A DNA stretch of 15,051 nt from a bacterium HR20 (GTDB taxonomy: Bacteria > Bacteroidota > Ignavibacteria > Kapaibacteriales > NICIL-2), in contig BEHW01000050.1 of the NCBI GenBank assembly GCA_002898675.1, positions 1 to 15,051 on the forward strand, given 5' to 3'. This document shows, one piece after another, positions 7,326-14,555 of the stretch. The position numbers were made by a program, and so were the translations under genes. Numbering within the stretch: the stretch's first letter is position 1; each line of letters opens with the position of its first letter. The notes below the pieces were generated by a model. The model worked only from the letters and a program-made list of their open reading frames with translations. It did not search any database and was not told where the DNA came from.

Positions 7326-8492
7326 TTATGGTAGTGTGATCGAACCGAGTGTTGCCTGCTTGTGGGCACCGGTGACCGAAGGAAGGTTCGATGGTAGCTC
7401 TCCCAATGTTCGATATGCCAGATAGGCCATCAGCACTGCTTCCTTTGCAGTGTCGGGGATTCCGGTTCGATCGGCAAAATGTATGATACGACTCGAGGGA
7501 AGCTCGCTCTGGAGCATTGCAAGAAGTGTTGCATTTTTTGCACCACCACCGGAGACTACGATACAAGTATCCACGTTTCCGAAACGCCGAATATTTTCGG
7601 CAATGCTCCACGCAGTAAATGCTGTCAACGTCGCGATGATGTCCTCTGCGGGGAGCATCGGGTGCAGAAATGGTGCGAGCAGCTCGTCAAGCAATGCAGC
7701 GGAAAAAATTTCCCGTCCTGCGGACTTCGGCGGTGGAGCGGTGATAAACGGAATTGTGGTGAGCTGCTCAAAGAGTGCAGGAATCGGCTTTCCAGCAGCG
7801 GCTGTTCTGCCGCGATCATCGTAGCGCAAACCCCAGAAGTGGTGCATGGCACGGTCAATCCAAACGTTCCCTGGTCCTGTATCGAATGCGGTGATTTCCT
7901 CACGACTGCACCCCGGGGGCAGAAGAGTGATGTTGGCGATACCACCAATGTTGAGTGCGATAGTGTACTCATGCATGCTTCGGAGAAGCTCCCAGTCAAG
8001 GATTGGTACGAGCGGCGCGCCCTCTCCTCCGAGCGCGACATCTGCTGCGCGAACGTTTGAAACGATCGGTATACCGAACCGTTGCGCGAGTATTGCCGGC
8101 TCGGCAAGCTGGAACGTTGTGCGGCATTCGACGCCGTAGCGCACATGAGGCGTCGGGGCATGCCAGAGCGTTTGACCGTGGATCCCGATGGCTTCTGGGT
8201 GTTGCTGTGCATCTGCGATTGCGCGTGCAAGAGCATCAGCATACACCTGCATTAGCATACAGGCCAGATCCGATAGCTCTGCGATGGAGATTGGGCGCTC
8301 GATTGCTGCCTCCAATGCTGATCGGATCTCGCGAGAGAACGCAACGTTTGCGAAGCCGAGAAGCTCAAGATGTGCGCGCTCGTTCCGCTGCGTGATGCGT
8401 ACGATTGCAGCATCAACGCCGTCGAGTGATGTTCCGCTCATTGCTCCAGCAATGCAGCGCGGCTTGGAGAGCCATTCGGGCGGTGAGATCAT
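7326..8492 (-). CDS. anmK: Anhydro-N-acetylmuramic acid kinase
   Basis: This family converts 1,6-anhydro-N-acetylmuramic acid, released when the cell recycles its murein, into N-acetylmuramic acid 6-phosphate, using ATP and a water molecule in the cytoplasm. The 388-residue frame fits the family length of about 370-390. It has the N-terminal phosphate-binding motif GAMSGTSLDGVD (16-27), IGIHGQTLWH (102-111), ALGGEGAPLVP (153-163), LNIGGIAN (180-187), DTGPGN (204-209) with the Asp that acts as catalytic base in characterised members, a glycine-rich VSGGGAKN, and the ending LPSVTGA...LG. The frame is open further upstream, but the ATG at 8492 is preferred: it lies just before the conserved N-terminus and just downstream of a promoter match. 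The segment usually read as D-F-R before ALGG is N-V-R here (146-148). It is divergent from the phosphatase gene. Confidence 0.93.
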   Translation of the reverse strand: MISPPEWLSKPRCIAGAMSGTSLDGVDAAIVRITQRNERAHLELLGFANVAFSREIRSALEAAIERPISIAELSDLACMLMQVYADALARAIADAQQHPEAIGIHGQTLWHAPTPHVRYGVECRTTFQLAEPAILAQRFGIPIVSNVRAADVALGGEGAPLVPILDWELLRSMHEYTIALNIGGIANITLLPPGCSREEITAFDTGPGNVWIDRAMHHFWGLRYDDRGRTAAAGKPIPALFEQLTTIPFITAPPPKSAGREIFSAALLDELLAPFLHPMLPAEDIIATLTAFTAWSIAENIRRFGNVDTCIVVSGGGAKNATLLAMLQSELPSSRIIHFADRTGIPDTAKEAVLMAYLAYRTLGELPSNLPSVTGAHKQATLGSITLP

Positions 8493-8521
8493 TGCAGAAC
8501 AGTAGCTTTGCCAACGTCGAG

Positions 8522-8553
8522 CAAAATTAGAGCCGTACACCGACGGAGTCAAG
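8522..8553 (-). promoter_or_regulatory. Candidate Bacteroidota-type promoter for anmK
   Basis: Read on the - strand, TAATTTTG (complement of 8522-8529) is an exact match to TAnnTTTG. A CTTG (complement of 8550-8553) lies 20 bases upstream, where TTTG is expected. Transcription would begin near 8515, about 20 bases before the anmK ATG. The element lies in the 69-base gap shared with the divergent phosphatase gene and overlaps its ribosome binding site. Confidence 0.45.
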
Positions 8554-8561
8554 GAGCAGTA

Positions 8562-9137
8562 ATGAGTCAACTCCATGCATTGCTTTCGGCATTCGATCGT
8601 GCTACGTTCGGAGCGATCAACGGTGGTATGTCGAATCCGCTTTTGGATTGGATAATGCCGCACGTTACTTCGCTCCACTGGTGGTTGCCATTCTTTGTGG
8701 TCGGGCTCGGCTGGCTGCTCCTGCGTGGTGGACGCCATGGTCGGTGGTGTGCTGCCATGGTTGTTCTTACAGTCGGTGTTGCTGATCTTGCAACAAACCG
8801 TGTGATCAAACCCCTTGTCGGCCGCGTTCGGCCATGCACGGCGCTGCCGACCGTCGTACTCCGCATCCCGTGTCCCGAGGGACCCTCGTTCCCCTCATCA
8901 CATGCAGTGAACATGGCAGCGCTCGCAACGGTGCTCACGTTGAGCTATCGTCGGTGGTGGTGGGTGTGGTGGAGCGCGGCGCTCGTCGTTGGATTGTCCC
9001 GAGTGTACGTCGGGGTGCACTATCCCAGCGACGTTCTCGCCGGTTGGGGCATCGGAGCGTTGATTGCTCTTCTCCTTGAGAGTATTCGACAAAAAAGCGC
9101 CGCCTTCCTACGAAGGCGACGCCTGCTGTGGTGGTGA
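8562..9137 (+). CDS. PAP2-family membrane phosphatase (lipid or undecaprenyl-pyrophosphate phosphatase type)
   Basis: Integral membrane protein of 191 residues with the full three-part PAP2 acid phosphatase signature: K-x6-RP at 83-91 (KPLVGRVRP), PSSH at 111-114 (usually PSGH; the His is kept) and SR-x5-H-x3-D at 146-157 (SRVYVGVHYPSD). These bind the phosphate and supply the His nucleophile and its partner. Hydrophobic segments lie near 39-57, 62-78, 115-128, 133-150 and 158-172. Members of this family dephosphorylate undecaprenyl pyrophosphate, phosphatidylglycerol phosphate or lipid A; the sequence alone does not decide which. The ATG at 8562 has AAGGAG six bases upstream and replaces a longer open frame starting at 8508. 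It ends in a very basic tail (RRRR) followed by LLWW. Its last 47 bases hold a hairpin and A run that form a terminator for the opposite strand. Confidence 0.88.
   Translation: MSQLHALLSAFDRATFGAINGGMSNPLLDWIMPHVTSLHWWLPFFVVGLGWLLLRGGRHGRWCAAMVVLTVGVADLATNRVIKPLVGRVRPCTALPTVVLRIPCPEGPSFPSSHAVNMAALATVLTLSYRRWWWVWWSAALVVGLSRVYVGVHYPSDVLAGWGIGALIALLLESIRQKSAAFLRRRRLLWW
9091..9122 (-). terminator. Strong - strand Rho-independent terminator inside the 3' end of the PAP2 gene
   Basis: On the - strand an 11-base stem (9112-9122 with 9097-9107, loop 9108-9111) is followed by six T residues (complement of 9091-9096). The only non-Watson-Crick position, 9119/9100, is a T-G pair on the - strand but an A-C mismatch on the + strand. 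No protein gene on the - strand ends here, so it appears to end an RNA made from the intergenic region. Confidence 0.75.
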
Positions 9138-9290
9138 TGTCGCCCCTACATGTGTAGGAGCTAGGGAGTGCCCCCTGTTCCATCCCCGCGCCCACATGGG
9201 CGCAAAGAGAAGCGCAACTTCCCTGCCATCGGCAGTTGGTGATGGAAGCTGCGCCTGTGTGAGGGTACCATGAAACGCGCATGCCAGAAG
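9091..9290 (-). ncRNA. Candidate structured non-coding RNA, family not recognised
   Basis: The region upstream (on the - strand) of the terminator at 9091-9122 folds into further hairpins. Positions 9244-9256 pair with 9210-9222, enclosing an inner stem 9231-9235/9223-9227. Positions 9198-9203 pair with 9188-9193 and can be lengthened by three G-U pairs. Positions 9153-9160 pair with 9143-9150. In all of them the imperfect pairs (9217/9249, 9211/9255, 9144/9159, 9187/9204, 9100/9119) are G-U on the - strand but A-C mismatches on the + strand, which favours a - strand transcript. No convincing conserved reading frame is visible. The 5' end is not defined; 9290 is a guess. I could not match it to SRP RNA, tmRNA, RNase P or 6S RNA. 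The alternative is a + strand leader of hslO. Confidence 0.45.
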
Positions 9291-9303
9291 ACGAGCAAAG
9301 TGC

Positions 9304-9361
9304 GCGAACATTTGATGACACGAAAAAATTTTTCGTGGCAATAATCGGACGCAATGTTCGC
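9304..9361. repeat. Nested inverted repeat upstream of hslO
   Basis: An outer 9-base inverted repeat (gcgaacatt at 9304-9312, aatgttcgc at 9353-9361) encloses an inner perfect one (cacgaaaaa at 9319-9327, tttttcgtg at 9329-9337) with an A6T5 centre. It lies between the candidate - strand RNA and the hslO start. It could be an operator, a bidirectional terminator or a + strand leader structure. Confidence 0.6.
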
Positions 9362-9397
9362 CATAGTAACCAGTGCCACGTTTGCCTACCTCTGCGT

Positions 9398-10294
9398 ATG
9401 CCCGATCTTGCCCAGCTGAAGCAGAAATACCGCAATCGCGATCGTGTCGTGCATGCGATTGCATGCGACGGTACCATTCGCGCTTCTGTAGTTGTCTCGA
9501 CGGTTACTGCCCAGGAAGCCCAGCGCCGCCACAGTTTAGAGCCGGTTGGCGCAGTGCTGCTTGCACGTGCGCTCTCGGCTGCATCGGCGATGGCCTCATT
9601 CCTCAAAGGCGAAGAGCGAATTATCGTCGAAGCAAAAGGGAGCGGCTTTATCCGAACAGTCTATGCTGAAGCTCTCCAGCTGGGCGAGGTGCGCGGCTTT
9701 GTCGAGTACAACGCAAACGTCAATGGGAAAAGCTCTCCACTCGGTAAGGGTGTGCTCCAAATTCGGAAAATTCTCTACAACAAAGCCGAGCCAATCACCG
9801 GGATCGTCGAATTGCAGGCAGGCAACCTCACGACCGATCTGGCGCATTATTTTTGGCAGTCCGAGCAAATCCCAACCGGTGTTCGGCTCGATGTGACGCT
9901 CGGAGATGATGGGAAGATCGAATGCTCGGCCGGGATCATCGTTCAGGCTCTCCCGGGAGCTGACCAAGTGCAGCTTCGCCGCATCTACCAGTTTCTCGAT
10001 AGCATTGGGTCACTCTGCGAACTTGTGCGCACAGGCTACAATGCCGAAGAAATTGCTCGCCAGACACTGCCAGCAGACATTACGCTTTTTAGCTCAACAC
10101 CAGTGGACTTTTTCTGCCGCTGCACAAAGGAGCGATTCAAGGAATTGCTCCTCGGAATCGGAGAAGAGGAACTCGTCCACATGCGCCAGGCAGGGCAGAA
10201 CGAGCTTGTTTGCCAATATTGCGGCGCTCGGTATTACCTGACTAGCGAGGATTTCGACGAGCTGCTCGAGCAGCTTCGAGCCTCACGGAACTAA
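9398..10294 (+). CDS. hslO: Redox-regulated chaperone Hsp33
   Basis: Hsp33 is a cytoplasmic holdase that zinc keeps inactive when its cysteines are reduced; oxidative stress and unfolding switch it on to bind unfolding proteins. The 298-residue frame has the family N-terminus (DGTIRASVV, then AQEAQRRHSLEP), the central LKGEERIIVEAKGSG and GEVRGF segments, and the C-terminal zinc centre C-x-C at 240/242 and C-x2-C at 272/275 (CRC, CQYC). The ATG at 9398 is chosen because the family normally begins about 10-20 residues before this DGxIR motif. The open frame back to 9281 runs through the inverted repeat and does not resemble the family. No clear ribosome binding site precedes 9398. The stop overlaps the dnaJ stop by four bases in convergent orientation. 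Confidence 0.92.
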   Translation: MPDLAQLKQKYRNRDRVVHAIACDGTIRASVVVSTVTAQEAQRRHSLEPVGAVLLARALSAASAMASFLKGEERIIVEAKGSGFIRTVYAEALQLGEVRGFVEYNANVNGKSSPLGKGVLQIRKILYNKAEPITGIVELQAGNLTTDLAHYFWQSEQIPTGVRLDVTLGDDGKIECSAGIIVQALPGADQVQLRRIYQFLDSIGSLCELVRTGYNAEEIARQTLPADITLFSSTPVDFFCRCTKERFKELLLGIGEEELVHMRQAGQNELVCQYCGARYYLTSEDFDELLEQLRASRN

Positions 10295-11466
10295 AGCGAG
10301 AAGTTGTTCCGAAACTTGCCGAAAAACCCTGTCTCCTTGCTTTCCTTGCGCCGACGCTTGGGCGCGATGTTCTCACTTTCGGCAAGTTCTCGCAATAGCT
10401 CACGCTCCCGCTGGGTTACTTTGGTGGGAACGTAAATGTTGACTGTGACAAGCTGATCGCCGCGCTCGCCTGTTTCCATCCGCGGCAGACCCTTCCCACG
10501 CATGCGGAGAATCGTTCCGGGCTGCGTGCCGGGTTTGATTTGCAACAGTGCGGTACCATCAATGGTTGGTACTTCTACTTCGCCACCGAGCACCGCATCC
10601 GGGAACGAAATCGTCAAGTGGTAATGGAGGTGGTTGCCTTGGCGGGTGAAGTAGGGATGCTCGATTTCTTCGATGATGATGACAAGATCGCCGGGCGGCC
10701 CGCCTTGCCGTCCGGCATGGCCTTTCCCTCGAAGCGTAAGCTGCATGCCCGCGTATACACCTGCTGGGATGGAAACCTTAATGGTGTCTTCGCCCAGGAT
10801 TCGACCTTCGCCTTTGCAAGCTGGGCATGGGTCAGTCAAAATCATCCCCGTGCCGTTGCAGCTTGGGCACGTTGTGATGTTGACAAATTGCCCGAACATG
10901 GAACGGCTCACTTGGCTGATTTGCCCGGTCCCGTTGCAACGCGGGCAGGTCGTAAAACCGCTCGATCCGCTTCGGGAGCCGCTTCCGTTGCAGGTGCTGC
11001 ACGTCAGGTAGCGCTTGACGCGGACGGTTTTTTCTACGCCGCTTGCAATTTCTTCGAGCCGTAAAGGAAGTTGCACTCGCAAATCAGCGCCACGTTCGCC
11101 CTGTGGTTTGGGCTGGCGTGCAGTGTGCCGTCGGCTGCTTTGCCCTCCGAAGAGGTCTTCAAAAAATGAGCTGCCGAAGATGTCACCGAACGCACTGAAG
11201 ATGTCCTCCATCGAGCTGTATTGATGGAAGTCTTGCCCAGCGCGTATCCCTTCGTGTCCGAACTGATCATAGCGTCGGCGTTTTTCTTCGTCGCTGAGCA
11301 CTTCGTAGGCTTCGGTGATTTCCTTGAAGCGTTCTTCCGCCTCCTTATTGCCCGGATTGCGGTCCGGGTGATACTGCATCGCCAGCTTCCGATAGGCACT
11401 TTTGATTTCGTCGAGTGTCGCCTGGCGGCTAACGCCGAGGATTTGGTAGTAATCGCGTTTTGCCAT
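10291..11466 (-). CDS. dnaJ: Chaperone protein DnaJ (Hsp40)
   Basis: Co-chaperone that delivers unfolded substrates to DnaK and stimulates its ATP hydrolysis. The 391-residue protein has every type I part: J domain 1-70 with HPD at 33-35; a Gly/Phe-rich linker about 71-110 (FGDIFGSSFFEDLFGG); the zinc-binding region with four CxxCxGxG repeats (Cys 156/159, 174/177, 200/203, 214/217); and the C-terminal substrate-binding domains (LRGKGHAGRQGGPPGDLVI, then GKGLPRM and GERGDQLV). It lies downstream of grpE with a gap of three bases, so the two are almost certainly one transcript and probably translationally coupled. Neither dnaK nor hrcA is in the window. The stop codon overlaps that of hslO on the other strand by four bases. 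Confidence 0.97.
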   Translation of the reverse strand: MAKRDYYQILGVSRQATLDEIKSAYRKLAMQYHPDRNPGNKEAEERFKEITEAYEVLSDEEKRRRYDQFGHEGIRAGQDFHQYSSMEDIFSAFGDIFGSSFFEDLFGGQSSRRHTARQPKPQGERGADLRVQLPLRLEEIASGVEKTVRVKRYLTCSTCNGSGSRSGSSGFTTCPRCNGTGQISQVSRSMFGQFVNITTCPSCNGTGMILTDPCPACKGEGRILGEDTIKVSIPAGVYAGMQLTLRGKGHAGRQGGPPGDLVIIIEEIEHPYFTRQGNHLHYHLTISFPDAVLGGEVEVPTIDGTALLQIKPGTQPGTILRMRGKGLPRMETGERGDQLVTVNIYVPTKVTQRERELLRELAESENIAPKRRRKESKETGFFGKFRNNFSL

Positions 11467-11469
11467 CGC

Positions 11470-12171
11470 TTAGCTCTTCTCCGATGGTGGAGGTGACTGA
11501 ACATCCCCAGAGCCATCTGCACCAGCAGCTCCTGCGGAAGTGACAACGCGCGCATGCCGCAGCACGCGATCGCGGAACAGATACCCCCGCTGGACTTGCT
11601 GGACAATCGTCCCTTCTGGGAGTTCCGGATGTGGGACGTGGATGAGCGCTTCGTGGAGTTCGACGTTGAATGGCTCGCCCTCTTTTGCTTCGAGGGGACG
11701 GACACCGTGTTCTTCGTAGAGACGATGCGCTTTCGTTGCGATCATCTCCAGTCCGCTGAGCATGGCCTCGTAATCGCGCGATTGCTTGCCTGCCTGGACG
11801 GCTGCGTGGAGATCATCGAGCAGTTCGACAAGCCGCGAGAAGAGCCGTTCGGTCGCATAGAGCACAATCTGCTCCTTCTCGCGCTCGGTCCGTTTGCGGA
11901 GGTTATCCATTTCCGCCAGCGCGCGAACATACTTTTCCCGAAACTCATCGCGCTCCTGCATCGCAGTGCGAAGTTGCTCTTCGAGCGCAGCCAGTTTTTC
12001 CACCAGGAGCTGTTGCTCGCCTGCAGTATGATCGGCCTCCGCTGAACTGGTTTCGAATGTGCTGCCTTCGGGAGCAACGCTACCTTCGGCAGCATGTGCA
12101 CGTTGCTCCTGCTCGATGTAACGATTGACAACGTCCTGCACGCGCTTCCGAAGCGGTTTGTTTTCGCTCAT
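11470..12171 (-). CDS. grpE: Nucleotide exchange factor GrpE
   Basis: GrpE releases ADP from DnaK in the chaperone cycle. The 233-residue protein has a polar, variable N-terminus (1-52), a long coiled-coil dimerisation helix (about 53-115, rich in Glu, Leu and Arg, with ALAEMDNLRKR), a four-helix part, and the C-terminal beta-wing with the family signature GEPFNVELHEALIHVP near 165-180, then GTIVQQVQRGYLFRDRVLRHARV. The tail after 211 is Ala/Gly/Ser-rich and likely disordered. The ATG at 12171 is the first of the frame. Only 75 bases separate it from the ABC permease gene upstream on the same strand. No CIRCE (HrcA) operator is visible in that gap, and I could not pick out a promoter there. 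Confidence 0.96.
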   Translation of the reverse strand: MSENKPLRKRVQDVVNRYIEQEQRAHAAEGSVAPEGSTFETSSAEADHTAGEQQLLVEKLAALEEQLRTAMQERDEFREKYVRALAEMDNLRKRTEREKEQIVLYATERLFSRLVELLDDLHAAVQAGKQSRDYEAMLSGLEMIATKAHRLYEEHGVRPLEAKEGEPFNVELHEALIHVPHPELPEGTIVQQVQRGYLFRDRVLRHARVVTSAGAAGADGSGDVQSPPPSEKS

Positions 12172-12246
12172 CGGTTGCTATCTCAATCAGTGATGTATCG
12201 GTCCAGTGGCGAAATGGACGAACAGACCGCACCGAATAGTGCGCAG

Positions 12247-13302
12247 CTATTGGTTACTGTTGAGTGTCGTCCGTGGATCAAGCGCGTCGCGCAACCCATC
12301 ACCAAAGAGGTTGATGGCATAGACAGCCAGTGCAATTGCGATGGATGGATAGAGCACTAACCCCAAGCCTTCACCGACGTACAGGTACCCACGTCCATCC
12401 TGAATCATGCGTCCCCAGGATGGGGTCGGCGGCTGGATCCCAAGACCGAGAAAGCTCAAGCTTGCTTCCAGGATAATTGCCGTTGCAAACCCAGCTGTAC
12501 CGACAACAACGATTGATCCAAGCGTATTCGGCAGCATGTGCCGCAGCATGATGCGCCAGGGGCCGAATCCAAGCGCACGCGCAGCCTGAACGAACTCCAT
12601 TTGGCGAAGGGAGAGGAACTGCCCCCGGACAATCCGGGCAATATCAACCCAACTGGAAAGTCCAATCGCGACGAACGTCTGCCAAAGACCCTGCCCGAGA
12701 ATCACGCTCAATGCAATCACGAGCAGAACCGTAGGGAACGACCAAACAACGTTTGTCAGCCACATGAGCGCGTCATCCACCCACCCGCGGAAGTAGCCTG
12801 CCAGCGAGCCAACAAGGACACCGATCGCAATTGCCAGCGATTCTGCAATCAGCCCGACCAGCAACGCAACACGCGCACCATACACGAGCCGACTAAACAC
12901 ATCGCGACCGAAATGGTCCGTTCCGAGAATGTAGAGTGGCTGGGCATGCCAGTCCCGCTCACTCGATCCCCAGAGCTGGGAGCGGTGGATGCGGAATTGT
13001 CGTCCGAGTAGGTCCGTGTACTCGACTGAATCTCTGAGGATGCGGTAGGACTCGATCGCGATGATGCTTGGGCGATCAGGGTGGACGGGATTTGTGCGGT
13101 AGAGGACGTTCCCACGAAACATCGCAGGCTTGATTGCATATTCGAGCACCTGAACGGTTGGATCCATCGGTGCGATGAGCGGTGCTGCGACAGCAAGAAC
13201 CACGAGCACGACAAGAATACCAAGGCCGATAAGTGCGCCTCGGTTGCGGCGCAGCCGCTTCCATGCTAGGATCCACAGCGAGCTGCTCTCGCGCGTGTGC
13301 AT
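12247..13302 (-). CDS. ABC transporter permease of the OppC/DppC peptide family
   Basis: Inner-membrane permease of 351 residues, of the class that imports oligopeptides, dipeptides or nickel as a heterodimer with an OppB-type permease. The N-terminal segment (RLRRNRGALIGLGIL, TM1 about 23-44) and the motif LGTDHFGRDVFSRLVYGAR (126-144) are hallmarks of the OppC branch. The loop that contacts the ATPase is at about 236-260 (QAARALGFGPWRIMLRHMLPN), and the end GDGLRDALDPR is typical. The stretch between TM1 and LGTDHFG, about 47-125, is probably periplasmic and is long for the family. The partner permease, binding protein and ATPases are not adjacent: upstream is the divergent rlmN, downstream is grpE. 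Its partners must be encoded elsewhere, so the substrate is unknown. Confidence 0.93.
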   Translation of the reverse strand: MHTRESSSLWILAWKRLRRNRGALIGLGILVVLVVLAVAAPLIAPMDPTVQVLEYAIKPAMFRGNVLYRTNPVHPDRPSIIAIESYRILRDSVEYTDLLGRQFRIHRSQLWGSSERDWHAQPLYILGTDHFGRDVFSRLVYGARVALLVGLIAESLAIAIGVLVGSLAGYFRGWVDDALMWLTNVVWSFPTVLLVIALSVILGQGLWQTFVAIGLSSWVDIARIVRGQFLSLRQMEFVQAARALGFGPWRIMLRHMLPNTLGSIVVVGTAGFATAIILEASLSFLGLGIQPPTPSWGRMIQDGRGYLYVGEGLGLVLYPSIAIALAVYAINLFGDGLRDALDPRTTLNSNQ

Positions 13303-13454
13303 TGGCGTTCAATTTGACAATGGAACGATCAGAACTGACACCGCAAGGTACCGCATGCCAGTGAAATTTCCAGGCCGTCCATCCGTTGATGGATACCCAC
13401 ACGCGATGTTCGTGCTATCGCGATGCGTTCACCGACGACAAACGGCAGGCAAAT

Positions 13455-14555
13455 ATGCGAACTCTTGCACCTGATGTTCTCGCTGGGAAACAGCTCCTCG
13501 GAAATTTTCTTCCCGAGCAGCTGGAAGCGCTTGTGGAGCAGTGGGGGTATCCGCGCTATCGAGCGCAGCAATTGCTCCACAGCTACTTGGTAGAGCGTCG
13601 CTTCGATTTGCGCACGATCACCACGTTGCCTGATGCGTTGCGCCAGCGCTGTGCGGATGTGTTCATCGCGTTGCCGCTCGAGCTGGGTTCGATGCAGCGA
13701 GCCTCCGATGGCACCATGAAGATGCTCGTCCGATTGCTCGACGGAGCGCAGGTCGAAATGGTGCGGATACCACGCGAAATGCGGAGCGGACGAAGTCGGC
13801 GCACACTCTGTATCTCGACGCAAGCAGGCTGCCCACTCGGCTGTGTCTTCTGTGCGACTGCCACGCTGAAGCTGCACCGCAATCTCGAGACGGCAGAAAT
13901 CATCGGCCAATTTCTTCTTGCTGAGCAAGTCCTGGGCGAGCGGATCACGAACGTTGTCTTCATGGGGATGGGCGAGCCACTGCTCAACTACGAGGCAGTG
14001 ACCGCAGCGATTCGGCTGATGACATGGGGAAAGCGGCCGCTTGTCGCACCACGTCACATTACGCTTTCGACTGCGGGTATTGTGCCCGCGATCGCACGAT
14101 TAGCCGAGGAGCCGATTTCGGTCAAGCTTGCCATCTCGCTCCACGCGACGACCGACGAGCTGCGGCGCCGGCTGATGCCGATTGCGCGGCGGTGGAGTAT
14201 TGCTGAACTGCTCGAAGCAGCCGAGTACTACTACCGTGCGACCAGGCGGGAAATTACCTACGAGTACATCCTCTTTGATCAACTCAACGACTCTGAGACG
14301 GATGCTCGCCGCTTAGTTCGGATTGCGCGGCGTGTCCCATCGAAAGTCAACGTGATCCCGTTCCATCCGATTGGCTTTACGCATCCAAGCGGTCTTGCTG
14401 CAGAGCTCCGTCCTGCCAGCGGTGAACGGCTGAAAGCGTTCGTCGAAATGCTCCGTCGAGCTGGCATTCCGACGATGGTGCGCAGCTCCAGCGGAGTAGA
14501 CATCGCTGCAGCGTGCGGTCAGCTCGCGCTGGCGGAACTCAAAACGTCACGCTAA
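13455..14555 (+). CDS. rlmN: Dual-specificity 23S rRNA/tRNA adenine-C2 methyltransferase RlmN (radical SAM)
   Basis: RlmN methylates C2 of A2503 in 23S rRNA and of A37 in some tRNAs, using a radical SAM mechanism with a methyl-cysteine intermediate. With the ATG at 13455 the protein has 366 residues. It carries the CxxxCxxC iron-sulphur cluster motif at Cys 126/130/133 (CPLGCVFC), an upstream Cys 119 (LCIST), and the acceptor Cys 354 in the C-terminal AACGQL motif. All of these lie within one residue of the E. coli RlmN positions, which supports this start over the longer frame from 13386. GMGEPL, HITLSTAG and KLAISLHA are also family motifs. The lack of a good ribosome binding site leaves the start somewhat open. 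It is divergent from the permease; its 3' end overlaps the convergent receptor gene by 17 bases. Confidence 0.95.
   Translation: MRTLAPDVLAGKQLLGNFLPEQLEALVEQWGYPRYRAQQLLHSYLVERRFDLRTITTLPDALRQRCADVFIALPLELGSMQRASDGTMKMLVRLLDGAQVEMVRIPREMRSGRSRRTLCISTQAGCPLGCVFCATATLKLHRNLETAEIIGQFLLAEQVLGERITNVVFMGMGEPLLNYEAVTAAIRLMTWGKRPLVAPRHITLSTAGIVPAIARLAEEPISVKLAISLHATTDELRRRLMPIARRWSIAELLEAAEYYYRATRREITYEYILFDQLNDSETDARRLVRIARRVPSKVNVIPFHPIGFTHPSGLAAELRPASGERLKAFVEMLRRAGIPTMVRSSSGVDIAAACGQLALAELKTSR

Noticed and set aside
9108..9464. Open frame of 118 codons on the - strand over the PAP2-hslO gap
   Set aside because: No recognisable family, low-complexity composition, and it runs through the hairpins and the terminator. 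The region is better explained as an RNA gene or leader.
10540..11064. Open frame of 174 codons on the + strand opposite dnaJ
   Set aside because: Antisense to the conserved zinc-finger and substrate-binding regions of DnaJ; the product has no family features.
12172..12246. Possible CIRCE or heat-shock operator before grpE
   Set aside because: No TTAGCACTC/GAGTGCTAA arms and no convincing alternative; only a weak 5-base inverted repeat (gtcca/tggac) is present.
13329..14057. Open frame of 242 codons on the - strand opposite rlmN
   Set aside because: Antisense to the radical SAM core of RlmN, where the + strand frame carries every catalytic cysteine.
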